64,000 nucleotides of DNA, from NCBI RefSeq assembly GCF_014207355.1, contig NZ_JACHEF010000003.1:533763-597762 (forward strand), written 5' to 3'. A program made the position numbers and the translations under genes. Below are positions 9,176 through 20,960 of the stretch, piece by piece. Below the pieces are notes generated by a model. The model ran no database searches, was not told the origin of the DNA, and was given only the letters and a program-made list of their open reading frames with translations. This DNA is from Mesorhizobium sangaii. GTDB taxonomy: Bacteria > Pseudomonadota > Alphaproteobacteria > Rhizobiales > Rhizobiaceae. Position 1 is the first letter of the stretch. Each line of letters opens with the position of its first letter.

Positions 9176-10141
9176 ATGCAAGCCTTCATCGAATTCCTGG
9201 CCTCGCTTGCGCCGAACTCGTTGATGCCGGTAGCCATCCTGTTGCTGGCTGTTGGCGCCGTCGCGGTGGCCTGGCCGATGGTGGCGGCGAAGGGCGACCG
9301 CAACGACGTCATGCGCCGGCTCAAGGTGGATCACGGTCCGGTGGCCGCGAAGCCCGAGCCGGTGCCGAAGAAGAATACCAGCATCGTGCGCGAGAAGGCG
9401 GTGAAGAGGGCGCAGGAATTCTATGCCAAGAGCGATCCGGAAAATGTCGCCCGGCTGCGTATGACGCTCATCCAGGCGGGCTACATGGAGCCGCGCGCCG
9501 TCGGCATGTTTTTCCTCGTCCGGTTCATCGCGATGATCGGCACGGCCATCGGTGTCTTTGTGCTCAACCAGTGGATGGCCAGCCCAGACGCGACGATGGC
9601 CAGTCGGTGGACGTTCGTCATCCTGTCGGGAGCGGCCGGCTACTTCCTGCCTGGCCTGGTGCTGAGCCAGAAGGTGCGGGAAAAGCGGCGCGAATATCGC
9701 AACGGGTTTCCCGATTTCATGGACCTGATGATCGTTTGCTCGGATGCTGGCATGAGCATGGAGGCCGGCATCGAGCGCGTTTCCAAGGAACTCGCCAAGA
9801 CCTATCCCGCGCTCAGCCAGAACCTGCAGCTTGTGTCGCTCGAACTAAGGGCAGGGCGCAGCCTCGACGATGCGCTGAAGGCGCTTGCCGACCGCCTTAG
9901 CCTGGACGAGGTGCGTTCCTTCGCCACGCTGCTGCAGCAGTCGAAGGAACTCGGCACCAGCCTGTCTGGAGCGCTACGCGTCTTTTCCGATGAAATGCGC
10001 CACAAGCGCATGTCGCTGGCCGAGGAAAAGGCGCACGCCCTACCGGCCAAGATGTCGGTGCCGGTGACGGTGTGTATCCTGCCGGTGGTGCTGATGATCG
10101 CCGTCATCCCGATCATCGTCAAAATGATGACGGAGCGCTAG
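9176..10141 (+). CDS. tadC: Tad pilus inner membrane platform protein TadC
   Basis: Second GspF-type platform protein. Residues show an N-terminal membrane helix, a linker with KKNTSIVREKAVKRAQEFYA, a pair of membrane segments at about 105-165, the T2SSF core FPDFMDLMIVCSDAGMSMEA and LDDALKALADRLSLDEVRSF, and a C-terminal helix (VTVCILPVVLMIAVIPIIVK). 321 residues. The ATG lies one base after the tadB stop. The run of tightly spaced genes ends here; the next gene is 198 bases away. Confidence 0.93.
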   Translation: MQAFIEFLASLAPNSLMPVAILLLAVGAVAVAWPMVAAKGDRNDVMRRLKVDHGPVAAKPEPVPKKNTSIVREKAVKRAQEFYAKSDPENVARLRMTLIQAGYMEPRAVGMFFLVRFIAMIGTAIGVFVLNQWMASPDATMASRWTFVILSGAAGYFLPGLVLSQKVREKRREYRNGFPDFMDLMIVCSDAGMSMEAGIERVSKELAKTYPALSQNLQLVSLELRAGRSLDDALKALADRLSLDEVRSFATLLQQSKELGTSLSGALRVFSDEMRHKRMSLAEEKAHALPAKMSVPVTVCILPVVLMIAVIPIIVKMMTER

Positions 10142-10339
10142 GGAGCGGCTCCACGAAAGTCGGTCCAAGTCGTGTCTTGCACACGGCCTGGTCAAGGTCC
10201 TTTGGTCTGCGCCTCGTGGTTAATGGCTGGTGTGCCCAAAGCTTAATTTTGAGCGTGTTTCGGCACCGAAGTTTAATCGCCTTTCCTGTAATGTGTTTCC
10301 TGAAGAACGACCCGGCAAATCGGGCGATGAGGCAGGGGC

Positions 10340-10810
10340 ATGCGTCACAGTAATTTCACGGCAATGGCCGCGATAGCGGTCGTCTTGATGATGTCTGGTT
10401 GTACGACGAGTGGCGTCGACACCACCAAGACCACCGCCATCCAACCGGCGGCAAAGGCCATCGACACTTCCGAACTGGCGCAAGGCAAGGCGCAATTTCG
10501 CGACGCCAATTATGGACTCGCCGAACAGCACTTCCGCAAGGCCGTCGAGTTGAAGGCCGACAATGCCGAAGCCTGGATGGGGCTCGCCGCTTCCTATGAC
10601 GAACTTGGCCGCTTCGACTTCGCCGACCGAGCCTACGACCAGCTTTTGAAAGTCGCCGGCCGCAAGCCGCAGATCGTCAACAACATGGGCTATTCGCAAC
10701 TGTTGCGTGGCAATCGCAAGAAGGCCAAGGCGCTGCTGCTCGAAGCGCGGGCCGGCATGGCGGATCCGACGGTCGTCAACGCCAATCTCGCGCTCTTGAA
10801 CAAGGGTTGA
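10340..10810 (+). CDS. tadD: TadD-like lipoprotein with TPR repeats
   Basis: Putative outer-membrane-directed lipoprotein (lipobox LMMSGC, Cys 21) of 156 residues. After a linker there are about three tetratricopeptide units: AQFRDANYGLAEQHFRKAVE, AEAWMGLAASYDELGRFDFA and IVNNMGYSQLLRGNRKKAKA. This is the arrangement of TadD, which closes many tad operons and acts as a pilotin-like factor. It is shorter than typical TadD (about 200-280 residues). The separate 198-base leader suggests its own promoter. Family is clear, the exact role is inferred from position. Confidence 0.8.
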   Translation: MRHSNFTAMAAIAVVLMMSGCTTSGVDTTKTTAIQPAAKAIDTSELAQGKAQFRDANYGLAEQHFRKAVELKADNAEAWMGLAASYDELGRFDFADRAYDQLLKVAGRKPQIVNNMGYSQLLRGNRKKAKALLLEARAGMADPTVVNANLALLNKG

Positions 10811-10994
10811 TCTGGTCGTCGCGTCCTGGAGCCGGATCATGCTCTAGGGTGCTGTTTCGGGACACAGGCCATGGACGCTTTGTAAACCCTATGCGCAGGT
10901 TGCCTCGGAAGACCGGCCGAAAACCCGTATCCGAGGGCTACCGCTGACCTAGAATGCAGTGCAACCGCCGACGCTCAAGAGGCACTTGCCCAAC

Positions 10995-12170
10995 ATGCTT
11001 GACTTCAGTTCGCTCCTGCTCGCAGCCGCGCTGTCGGGCACATGCCTCAGTGTCACCATGTTTGCGATCTGGCTCACCGCGCCCAAGGCAGGCTTTGTGC
11101 TGACCGTCGCGTGCGGCATTCTGGTGCTCGTCGCGCATGTGATCCTGTTCTGGCGATACACCAAGGATCCCGACCCACTGCTCTGCCAGATCGTGCTTGT
11201 TCTGCTCAGCCTGGGATTCCTGATCATGTGCCTGTCGGCCATGCAGTATCTCGGCGTGCCCGGTTACAGGCGTGCCGTCGCACCGACGCTTGCCGCGATG
11301 GCTATTTGTGCGGCGGTGACCTTCATCGGCCTCGATGGTGTCGGCTTCATCATTACCTACACGACGGTGACAGCGCTGCTCTCGGCGATCGGCGCCATGT
11401 TCTGGATCAACGGCAGCCATGACCGCCGGATCCTGCTGGTGGTTTCGTTTCTGAGCGGCACCTGTGCGGTGTCGTTTGCGCTTTGCGGCATGGTCCTCTT
11501 GGCCCGAGGGCAATGGACGCTCGCGGTCGCGCCCGACAACTGGGCCGAACGGCTGAACTCCGTGGTGGCGGTGGCCTGCATGACCGCGCTTGGCGCCTTG
11601 ACGCTCTCCCTCCACCATCTGCAGGCGCAGATCGAGCTGAAGGCGGAGACCATGACCGACCCGCTGACCGGGTTGATGAACCGCCGGGGATTGATGTCGC
11701 TCTACGGCGAAAAGCGTTTCGGTCCCTTCATGTCCGTCGTCATGTTCGACCTCGACCATTTCAAGCGGACGAACGATGTCTACGGTCACCCGGTCGGTGA
11801 TCAGGTCCTGTGCCGCTTCGCCGCGGTTATCAAGAAATATGCCCGGACTGGCGTCGACGCATTTCGCCTGGGCGGCGAGGAATTCGCCGTCGTCATGTCG
11901 CGGATGACGGACGAAAGGGCCTACGACCTCGCCAGCAAGATCGGCGTTGCCTTCGGTACCGAAATCGTTGCCACCCCGCTCGGGCCGTTGCGCAGCACGG
12001 TCAGCGGCGGCATCGGCTTTGGAGAGGTCAACGGCCGCAGCCTCGACGAGGTGCTGACCGAGGCCGACATAGCACTCTATGTCGCCAAGCGCGCCGGGCG
12101 AAATTGCGTCATCAGCGGCAAAAAGACGAGCAAGGCCGAACCGGTCGAGCCGGCCTTGCGCTCGGCGTAA
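10995..12170 (+). CDS. Membrane-bound diguanylate cyclase (GGDEF)
   Basis: Makes cyclic di-GMP from two GTP. The 391-residue protein has a seven-helix-like hydrophobic N-terminal sensor (about 1-205) joined to a GGDEF domain with DPLTGLMNRRG, MFDLDHFKRTNDVYGH and an intact active site FRLGGEEFAVV near residues 290-300. No EAL domain is present. I see no RxxD inhibitory site at the usual place five residues before GGEEF (the stretch is TGVDAFRL). The ATG is preferred, with GAGG about 12 bases upstream; a GTG at 10959 would extend it by 12 residues. It ends directly against the gcvP stop. Confidence 0.9.
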   Translation: MLDFSSLLLAAALSGTCLSVTMFAIWLTAPKAGFVLTVACGILVLVAHVILFWRYTKDPDPLLCQIVLVLLSLGFLIMCLSAMQYLGVPGYRRAVAPTLAAMAICAAVTFIGLDGVGFIITYTTVTALLSAIGAMFWINGSHDRRILLVVSFLSGTCAVSFALCGMVLLARGQWTLAVAPDNWAERLNSVVAVACMTALGALTLSLHHLQAQIELKAETMTDPLTGLMNRRGLMSLYGEKRFGPFMSVVMFDLDHFKRTNDVYGHPVGDQVLCRFAAVIKKYARTGVDAFRLGGEEFAVVMSRMTDERAYDLASKIGVAFGTEIVATPLGPLRSTVSGGIGFGEVNGRSLDEVLTEADIALYVAKRAGRNCVISGKKTSKAEPVEPALRSA

Positions 12171-14981
<2,811 letters not shown>

Positions 14982-14998
14982 GTGTCGAGGTCCTGATG

Positions 14999-15367
14999 TC
15001 AACCGATATGGGCTTTGTAGGCGGCCTCATCCATGAGGCCGGCGAGCTGGCTTTCGTCGGCGAGCTTCATCTTCCACAGCCAGCCGGCGCCGGTTGCCGC
15101 CGAATTGACCAGCGACGGGTCCGACGACAGCGTGCCGTTGGCCTCGGTGATTTCGCCGTCGACGGGCGCATAGACGTCGGAGGCCGCCTTGACGGATTCG
15201 ACCACCACGGCGGTATCGCCCTTGGCCAGCTTCTTTCCCGTCGCGGGCAGTTCGACGAAGACGAGGTCGCCGAGCTGCTCCTGGGCGTAGTCGGTGATGC
15301 CGACGGTGGCGATGCCGCCCTCGACACGGAGCCATTCGTGATCTTCGGTGAAATAGGTCGTTGCCAT
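14999..15367 (-). CDS. gcvH: Glycine cleavage system H protein
   Basis: Lipoyl carrier that shuttles the aminomethyl group between GcvP and GcvT. The 122-residue form contains the lipoylation site in [18 protein letters not shown] with the lysine at residue 60. The ATG at 15367 has AAAGGA eight bases upstream and gives [12 protein letters not shown], the usual beginning. An ATG three codons earlier overlaps the gcvT stop (ATGA) and could instead be used for coupling. It ends 17 bases before gcvP. Confidence 0.96.
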   Translation of the reverse strand: MATTYFTEDHEWLRVEGGIATVGITDYAQEQLGDLVFVELPATGKKLAKGDTAVVVESVKAASDVYAPVDGEITEANGTLSSDPSLVNSAATGAGWLWKMKLADESQLAGLMDEAAYKAHIG

Positions 15368-15372
15368 CGAAT

Positions 15373-16473
15373 TCATCCTTTGCGGTAGCGATGCGGTGTG
15401 AAGGGCAGGGAATTGATATCGACTGGGATCCTCGTGCCGCGCACATCGGCGAAAACCCGAGTGCCGGGCTTTCCCAGTGGCGTTGCAACATAACCCATGG
15501 CGACCGGATGGCCGGCCGAGGGGCCGAAGCCGCCCGATGTGACATGGCCGGCGGGATTGCCGTCGACATCAAAGAGCGCGGCGCCGGCGCGCACCGGCTG
15601 GCGGCCGTCAGGCTTCAGCCCGACCCGCTTTTGCGCGGGTCCTCGCTCAACGGCCGCGCGCAGGGCGTCGGCGCCGATGAAGGCGCCGGTAGCGCGGATC
15701 TCCTTTGGGATCGCCCACATCAATCCGGCGCTGGCTGGGTCGGTCTCCGGCGTGATGTCCTGGCCATGCAGGCAGAGCCCGGCCTCCAGCCGCAAGCTGT
15801 CGCGTGCGGCAAGGCCGATCCACAGCACGCGCTCATCGCCGAGCAGTTTGGCGACGAGGTCCCGCGCATCGGCCTCCGGCAGGCCGATCTCGAAACCGTC
15901 CTCGCCGGTATAGCCGGAGCGGCTCATGAACCAGTTCTGCCGAGGCTCGACACCATGCATGAACAGCAGCGAGCCGGTCTCGATGCCGGCGCGGGAAAGG
16001 GCGGCCCAGGCTTCAGGGCCCTGGATGGCCAGGAAGACACGGTCGAGTGGTTCGACCTTGGCGTCAAAATCCGCGGCAAGCGCCCGCAAATGCTTTTCGT
16101 CGGCCACGGCGTTGCCAGCGTTGGCGACCACCATGAACCTGATATCGCCCAGCCTGGTGACGATCAGGTCGTCCAGGATGCCGCCAGCCTCATTGAGGAA
16201 GAAGGATAGTTTGGACTGCGAGACTTCGAGCGCGCCGGCATCCAGGGGACAGGCGCGGTTGAGCATCGCAACCGCCTCCGGCCCACTGACCTCGAACAGC
16301 TTCATATGCGAGATGTCGAAGAGGCCGGCATGCTCGCGAGTGTGAAGATGCTCCTTCATGACGCCGGCCGGATAGGTCAGCGGCATCGACCAGCCGGCAA
16401 AGGCGCCAAAGCGCGCACCAGCGGCCACATGGATATCTTCGAGGGGAAGGTGTTTGGTGTCGTCGCCCGTCAT
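15373..16473 (-). CDS. gcvT: Aminomethyltransferase, glycine cleavage T protein
   Basis: Transfers the methylene group from aminomethyl-GcvH to tetrahydrofolate and releases ammonia. The 366-residue product shows [31 protein letters not shown] and the folate-domain segment [20 protein letters not shown], then [11 protein letters not shown] and the C-terminal barrel. GGAG lies just upstream of the ATG. It is the first gene after the tandem glycine riboswitch, so the operon is expected to switch on with excess glycine. Confidence 0.96.
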   Translation of the reverse strand: MTGDDTKHLPLEDIHVAAGARFGAFAGWSMPLTYPAGVMKEHLHTREHAGLFDISHMKLFEVSGPEAVAMLNRACPLDAGALEVSQSKLSFFLNEAGGILDDLIVTRLGDIRFMVVANAGNAVADEKHLRALAADFDAKVEPLDRVFLAIQGPEAWAALSRAGIETGSLLFMHGVEPRQNWFMSRSGYTGEDGFEIGLPEADARDLVAKLLGDERVLWIGLAARDSLRLEAGLCLHGQDITPETDPASAGLMWAIPKEIRATGAFIGADALRAAVERGPAQKRVGLKPDGRQPVRAGAALFDVDGNPAGHVTSGGFGPSAGHPVAMGYVATPLGKPGTRVFADVRGTRIPVDINSLPFTPHRYRKG

Positions 16474-16526
16474 GTCATCTCCAGAGTCGCACGCAATCGG
16501 TCGCGAATGGCGACCAGTCCGTGCCC

Positions 16527-16701
16527 CTCTGTCTGAAGCCTGAGAGACTCGCGCAACCGGAACTCTGTCAGCGGCGCTTACACCTTCGGCGCGGGGGCAA
16601 GCCCCGACTTTCCAGAGTGTCTTTCCCGTCTACGGTTCTTTTGCCTGAGAGATTTCGGGCGATTTCCCCTTCGGCGACAGCTTTCGCTGTTCTCTCCCGC
16701 A
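16527..16701 (-). promoter_or_regulatory. Tandem glycine riboswitch
   Basis: Read on the minus strand, the leader of gcvT carries two consecutive aptamers. The first starts with CGGGAGAGA and has GCCGAAGGGG and ATCTCTCAGGCAAAAGAACC; the second is closed by CTCTG/CAGAG and has GCGCCGAAGGTGTAAGCGCC and GTCTCTCAGGCTTCAGACAG. The paired CTCTCAGGC signatures are diagnostic of glycine aptamers. In this class glycine binding activates gcv expression. About 54 bases separate the second aptamer from the gcvT start, holding the expression platform and the ribosome binding site. The boundaries were judged by eye. Confidence 0.93.
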
Positions 16702-16777
16702 AACAGGTAGGACTCGCAAGAGCCCTCGACTCGTCATCCATAGCCTGTCGACGACACATTGTCACCTGTCAGCGACG

Positions 16778-16831
16778 TCTTTGATGCATGTCGTTTTCCC
16801 AAAGCCGCTGCACACTTTTGGGAGAAATGTA
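16778..16831. repeat. Rhizobial intergenic palindromic repeat, copy 1
   Basis: Contains GATGCATGTCG, TTTTCCCAAAGCCGCTG and CACACTTTTGGGAGAAAT. A CCCAAA/TTTGGG pairing gives a hairpin. This sequence family occurs very often between genes in Mesorhizobium and relatives (from memory). A related copy is present at 34012-34060. Confidence 0.7.
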
Positions 16832-16947
16832 TTGGCTGACAAGTCTTCGCTAACCACGCCGTTTGCCGGATTTTCAAGACACTGCTGATATGGTGGCTTC
16901 TGTGAGGCGTTGGGCCGGCGCTTGCCGGCAGTGGACGGGGACGACAA

Positions 16948-17949
16948 ATGGGCGAATTGATCATGAGCGCGCCGGTGGCGGGGCTGACCTCGAAAAGCCG
17001 CATCACCAGGGAAGACGTGGCCATGTTGCGCCATGAAGTGTTCGGTGACGGCGTGGTGACGCGCGGCGAGGCCGAGGCGCTGTTCGCGCTCGATGCCACA
17101 GCCAAGGACAAGTGCCAGGAATGGCCGCCGTTCTTTGTCGAGGCGGTCACCGACTACATCGTCCACCAGGAGAAGCCGTCGGGCTACATCTCGCAGGACA
17201 ATGCCGACTGGCTGATCCGCACGATCTCGCGCGACGGCATGGTCGACAGCCGGACCGAACTCGAATTGCTGGTCCATGTGCTGGAAGAAGCAAGATCATC
17301 GCCGAGCCAGCTTTGCGTCTATGCGCTGGAGCAGGTCGCCCACGCCGTCATCGACGGCAAGGGGCCGCTGATGCTCGGTGGTGCGCTGGTTGCCGGACTG
17401 ATCGCCAAGGCGGAGGTCGAGCTGTTGCGCCGGATCCTGCATGCCCATGGCGGCGACGGCAACATCGCAATCACCCGCGCCGAGGCCGAGGTGCTGGTCA
17501 AGATCAACGAGCGTACCGCTCAAGGACAAAACGATCCGACCTGGAACGATCTGTTCGTCAAGGCGATCGCCAATTTCGTCATGTGCTCGGCCGGTTATGA
17601 GGCGCCGACACGCGATGTGGCGCTGCGCCGTGACGCCTTCGTCGAACACGCCGATCCGGAAATCGGCGGCTTCTTCAGCCGCATGGTCTCCGGCGGCCTC
17701 GCCGGCATCATGGAGGCCTATCGCTCCCCCGACGACATCGAGGCCGAGTGGGAAGCCAAGAACAGGGCGGCCGAGGCCCTGGCCCGCCGCGCCGAGACGA
17801 TCGATGCCGGCGAAGCCGGCTGGCTGATCGAGCACATCGGGGTAGACAGGCCTTTGTACGAGAACGAACGTGCGCTGCTGACCCTGATCAAGCATGCCTC
17901 GCCGGAAATCCATCCGGCGCTCAAGCCGCTGCTCGACAAGGTTGCCTGA
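16948..17949 (+). CDS. Unrecognised protein with four related repeats
   Basis: A 333-residue soluble protein without signal peptide or membrane segment. I do not recognise a named family. It is built from four loop-helix units: VFGDGVVTRGEAEALF (about 31-46), ISRDGMVDSRTELELLV (93-109), HGGDGNIAITRAEAEVLV (167-184) and IGVDRPLYENERALLTLI (297-314). Units 1 and 3 are each followed by a tryptophan/phenylalanine helix (EWPPFFVEAVTDYIV and TWNDLFVKAIANFVM), so the whole looks like an internal duplication. The DG-x-hydrophobic-x3-E pattern resembles an EF-hand or TerB-like arrangement, but the calcium ligands are incomplete. A good GGGGA site precedes the ATG. It stands alone between gcvT and the molybdoenzyme operon. 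Confidence 0.85.
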   Translation: MGELIMSAPVAGLTSKSRITREDVAMLRHEVFGDGVVTRGEAEALFALDATAKDKCQEWPPFFVEAVTDYIVHQEKPSGYISQDNADWLIRTISRDGMVDSRTELELLVHVLEEARSSPSQLCVYALEQVAHAVIDGKGPLMLGGALVAGLIAKAEVELLRRILHAHGGDGNIAITRAEAEVLVKINERTAQGQNDPTWNDLFVKAIANFVMCSAGYEAPTRDVALRRDAFVEHADPEIGGFFSRMVSGGLAGIMEAYRSPDDIEAEWEAKNRAAEALARRAETIDAGEAGWLIEHIGVDRPLYENERALLTLIKHASPEIHPALKPLLDKVA

Positions 17950-18006
17950 ACCGGCGGGCAGCGCCCGCTACGCCCCCGGGCCGATCATCATTTTGCGGTG
18001 TGCGGT

Positions 18007-18798
18007 TCAGATTCCTCCGTACCAGTCGTAGCCATTGTCTTCCCAATAGCCGCCCCTGCCGCCGCCGACATTGGCGAAGCCGTCGACCAGCTCGATCTTG
18101 TAGAGAAATTTCGGCATCTTGTAGCCGAGCTGACGCTCGACGCGGGCGCGCAGCGGGGCGCCGTTCTCGACCGGCAGCGGCTTGCCGTTCAGGCCATAGG
18201 CGAGGATCGTCTGCGGGTGGCGGGCATCGATCAGGTCGATGGTGCCGTAATATTTGATGTCGCCCGACAGGCTGCGGTCGATCGTGTCGAGGCAATGGAA
18301 CATGACGTAGCGCGCCTGCGGCTTGACCACTGCCTGGTCGAGCACCAGCGACAGCGGCGTGCCGGTCCATTTGGCGATGCAGCTCCAGCCTTCGACGCAG
18401 TCATGGCGGGTGATCTGGGTGCGGCTCGGCATGTTCATCAACTGCTCGCGGCTGAGCGACAGCGGCTTTTCGACAAGGCCCGAAACCTCCAGCCGCCAAT
18501 CGGCGAAATTGTTGGCGAGCAAGCCCTTGTAGACGTCGTCGTCGGGAGCCGTGACGCCGTTCGGCCGCTGCGGCTGGCGGATGTCGGCCTCGGTGAACTC
18601 CGGCGCCAGCGCGTCGCGTCCGGCAAGCAGGCGTTGCGCCCGGTATGTCAGGCCATTGGCGTTTTCGAGGAAACTGCGCAGGCCGCTGCCAATGCTCAAC
18701 TGGCTGTCGAAGGCATCGCAGCCCGACAGCATGATGCCGGAGGCGCCAAGGCTGGCGCCCGTCAGGAATTTCCGGCGGCTGATCTCGAACTTTGCCAT
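18007..18798 (-). CDS. Sulfite-oxidase-like molybdopterin oxidoreductase, Tat-exported
   Basis: Periplasmic molybdenum-cofactor enzyme of the sulfite oxidase superfamily. The 263 residues begin with a twin-arginine signal (EISRRKFLTGASLG) with a possible lipobox LSGC further on, then ADWRLEVSGLVEKPLSLS and the cofactor motif TRHDCVEGWSCIAKWTG, whose first Cys is the expected molybdenum ligand. The substrate is unknown; sulfite is only one candidate. The ATG preceded by AGGAG was chosen; a GTG three codons earlier is possible. The gene follows and nearly overlaps the cytochrome b gene, its presumed electron acceptor. Confidence 0.87.
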   Translation of the reverse strand: MAKFEISRRKFLTGASLGASGIMLSGCDAFDSQLSIGSGLRSFLENANGLTYRAQRLLAGRDALAPEFTEADIRQPQRPNGVTAPDDDVYKGLLANNFADWRLEVSGLVEKPLSLSREQLMNMPSRTQITRHDCVEGWSCIAKWTGTPLSLVLDQAVVKPQARYVMFHCLDTIDRSLSGDIKYYGTIDLIDARHPQTILAYGLNGKPLPVENGAPLRARVERQLGYKMPKFLYKIELVDGFANVGGGRGGYWEDNGYDWYGGI

Positions 18799-18799
18799 G

Positions 18800-19681
18800 T
18801 CACGCACTCCTCTCGGTGGAATTGTCGTCCTGTGCGGGAGGATCGGTGCGGTACCAGCCGGTGATGATCGAGCGCAGTTCGTTGATCGGGCCGGCAGCCA
18901 GGATCATCAGGATGTGGACGATGAAGAAAGCGACCAGCAGCACCATGACGGTGAAATGGATGGTGCGCGCCGTCTGCCGGCCACCGAGCAGATCGTTGAG
19001 GAACGGCAGCACCGAGTCCATGCTGGGCGACATCGCCAGGCCGGTGATAATCATCAGCGGCAGCAGCACGAACAGCACGCCGCCGTAGGCCATCTTCTGC
19101 AGGGTGTTGTATTCCCGCGTGTGGTGGAATTTGAGCTTGGCGTGGTCGATGAAATCTTGCGGCAGTCGCTTGAGATCGTCGAGGCGCGGCGCCAGATCAC
19201 GGCGCAGATGGCCGTTCACGGTGCTTGCGACCAGCCAGACGATCAAGGTCGTGGTCAGTATCCAGGCAAAGAAGAAATGGATGACGCGAGCGGTGCCCAG
19301 ATCATAGTAGGAAGGGATGGTCGCCCAAGACGGGAAGCCGCGCGCCGTTTCCTGGCCTGCCGGACCCGACCAGCCGAGCACGCCCGTGGTGTCGAAGCGA
19401 TGCCCGAAGATTTCGGTATAGCCACGGGCACCGGCGTTTGTGTTCTCGGCGCCAATGGCGAAGATGGTGTTGTTGTAGTCGAAGCCCGACTGCTTGCCGA
19501 TGTATAGCTGCGGGCGGGCGTTGAAGATCTGCAGGCCGGAAAGCAGCATGAAGAACAGCGAAATGGCCCAGATCCAGTGCGTCAGCCGCGTCCAGCGCGA
19601 CTGGCGGTAGATCAGCGTTTCATCCTTCCGCGCGGCGGGGTCCGCTCCGGCGGTGGGTTGGCTTCTGGCAACCGATTCCAT
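18800..19681 (-). CDS. Cytochrome b561-type membrane subunit
   Basis: Di-heme cytochrome b of the hydrogenase/formate dehydrogenase-like family, 293 residues. Membrane segments with histidines appear in SRWTRLTHWIWAISLFFMLL, ARVIHFFFAWILTTTLIVW and ARTIHFTVMVLLVAFFIVHI. It likely takes electrons from the adjacent molybdoenzyme and passes them to quinone or another carrier. Translation stops one base before the molybdoenzyme start, so the pair forms a coupled operon. The 97 bases beyond the start, towards 19778, hold no gene. Confidence 0.87.
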   Translation of the reverse strand: MESVARSQPTAGADPAARKDETLIYRQSRWTRLTHWIWAISLFFMLLSGLQIFNARPQLYIGKQSGFDYNNTIFAIGAENTNAGARGYTEIFGHRFDTTGVLGWSGPAGQETARGFPSWATIPSYYDLGTARVIHFFFAWILTTTLIVWLVASTVNGHLRRDLAPRLDDLKRLPQDFIDHAKLKFHHTREYNTLQKMAYGGVLFVLLPLMIITGLAMSPSMDSVLPFLNDLLGGRQTARTIHFTVMVLLVAFFIVHILMILAAGPINELRSIITGWYRTDPPAQDDNSTERSA

Positions 19682-19778
19682 CTTGTCTCGTCTCCCGGCC
19701 TCGCGGCGTGACCTACACGCTCATTGTCCTCCTGATACGTCGCCAACCAAACCGATGTTTCATCCGATCACGGAATTA

Positions 19779-20456
19779 TTACGGGCTGCCCAGGCTGACG
19801 GCGAGATTCACGGCCGCGGCGACGATGACCGTGTTGAAGAAAAACGACAGGATCGAATGGACGAGTACGACACAACGCATATGCGTCGTCGAGATGTTGG
19901 TGTCGGCAGTCTGCGCGGTCATGCCTATGACCGCCGAGAAGTATAGGAAATCCCAGCCTTCCGGCCGCTTGTCGCCGGGGAACAGCAGCCCGCCGACCGG
20001 GATTGTCTTCTTGGTCTCAGCGTCGACCGCATCGCCATCCATCCAGTAGACATGGGCATAGTGGAGCGCTGCCATGGCATGCATGGTGAACCAGCCGAGC
20101 GGAATCGACAACAGCGCGAAGCCGAGCTCGACGGGATGGCCTCTGTCCTTCTGATTGATCAGCAGGAACAGTGAAACAATTGCAACGACGACCACGACCA
20201 GCGTTACAGCGAAGATAACCAGCACCGGCTGGTCGGTGGCACGCGCGTTCTTGCTGAGGTAGCGACCGGTAAGCCTTGGCATCTGGGCGACGACCAAAAT
20301 GACATAGACGGCGAAGAACGCATTGGTGCCGATCGAATAAGGGAGTGGCGCGCGCAACAGCAGCGCAACCACCAGTGCGACGGCCCCTATGCCGGCCGCC
20401 ACGACGAATTGCTTGTGCCGATGCATCGGTGAATTGATCGAGGTGTCGGTGACCAT
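19779..20456 (-). CDS. DUF1345 family membrane protein
   Basis: A 225-residue inner membrane protein with about five to six hydrophobic segments. The C-terminal half has the DUF1345 hallmarks WDFLYFSAVIGMTAQTADTN, MRCVVLVHSILSFFFNT and VAAAVNLAVSL. No molecular function is known for the family. It lies 26 bases after the UPF0178 gene in the same direction and is probably cotranscribed with it. Confidence 0.85.
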   Translation of the reverse strand: MVTDTSINSPMHRHKQFVVAAGIGAVALVVALLLRAPLPYSIGTNAFFAVYVILVVAQMPRLTGRYLSKNARATDQPVLVIFAVTLVVVVVAIVSLFLLINQKDRGHPVELGFALLSIPLGWFTMHAMAALHYAHVYWMDGDAVDAETKKTIPVGGLLFPGDKRPEGWDFLYFSAVIGMTAQTADTNISTTHMRCVVLVHSILSFFFNTVIVAAAVNLAVSLGSP

Positions 20457-20482
20457 GGCCCAGCTCTCGAGAAGCGCCCGGA

Positions 20483-20950
20483 TCAGTCCGGTGTGGCGGA
20501 TTTGAGCGCCCGCCGCAAGATGCGGTCAAGTTCGCCGAGAAACCGCGAACGGTCCTGCGGCGCAAAGCTGGCATTGTAGCCCTTGCTTTCGCCGGTCTCG
20601 CGCAGATGCTGCTTGAGATCGCGCATGGCCACCGCCATGCCGATCGTTTCGGGTGTGAACAGACGCCCGGTGGGCCCGAGCACATGGGCGCCGAGCGCCA
20701 CCGCGCGGGCGGCCAGCGGAATGTCTGATGTGATCACGATGTCGTTGGTCCGCGCATTATCGACGATCCAGTCATCGGCGGCGTCGGCGCCCTTGGACAC
20801 CACGACGTTGCGGATCATCGGATCGCGCGATGGCCGCAGGCCGCCATTGGAGACGTAGGTAACGACGACGCCATGCCGCTCGGCGACCTTTTCCACCTCG
20901 GCCTTGACCGGGCAGGCATCGGCGTCGACGAGGATGGCGGGTGCAGGCAT
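20483..20950 (-). CDS. UPF0178 (YaiI/YqxD) family protein
   Basis: 155 residues starting MPAPAILVDADACPVKAEVE, the signature of the UPF0178/DUF188 family, whose fold is PIN-domain-like. Also visible are NGGLRPSRDP, GADAADDWIV and DIVITSDIPLAARA with aspartates placed as in PIN-like nucleases. Function is not established; a nuclease role is inference only. Upstream sits a strong hairpin terminator that separates it from gfa. Confidence 0.88.
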   Translation of the reverse strand: MPAPAILVDADACPVKAEVEKVAERHGVVVTYVSNGGLRPSRDPMIRNVVVSKGADAADDWIVDNARTNDIVITSDIPLAARAVALGAHVLGPTGRLFTPETIGMAVAMRDLKQHLRETGESKGYNASFAPQDRSRFLGELDRILRRALKSATPD

Positions 20951-20960
20951 TTACTGTTCC

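Noticed and set aside
6607-9324. A 905-codon open frame opposite cpaE-cpaF-tadB
   Set aside because: It spans three genuine genes on the other strand and has shadow-type composition; high GC makes such long frames common.
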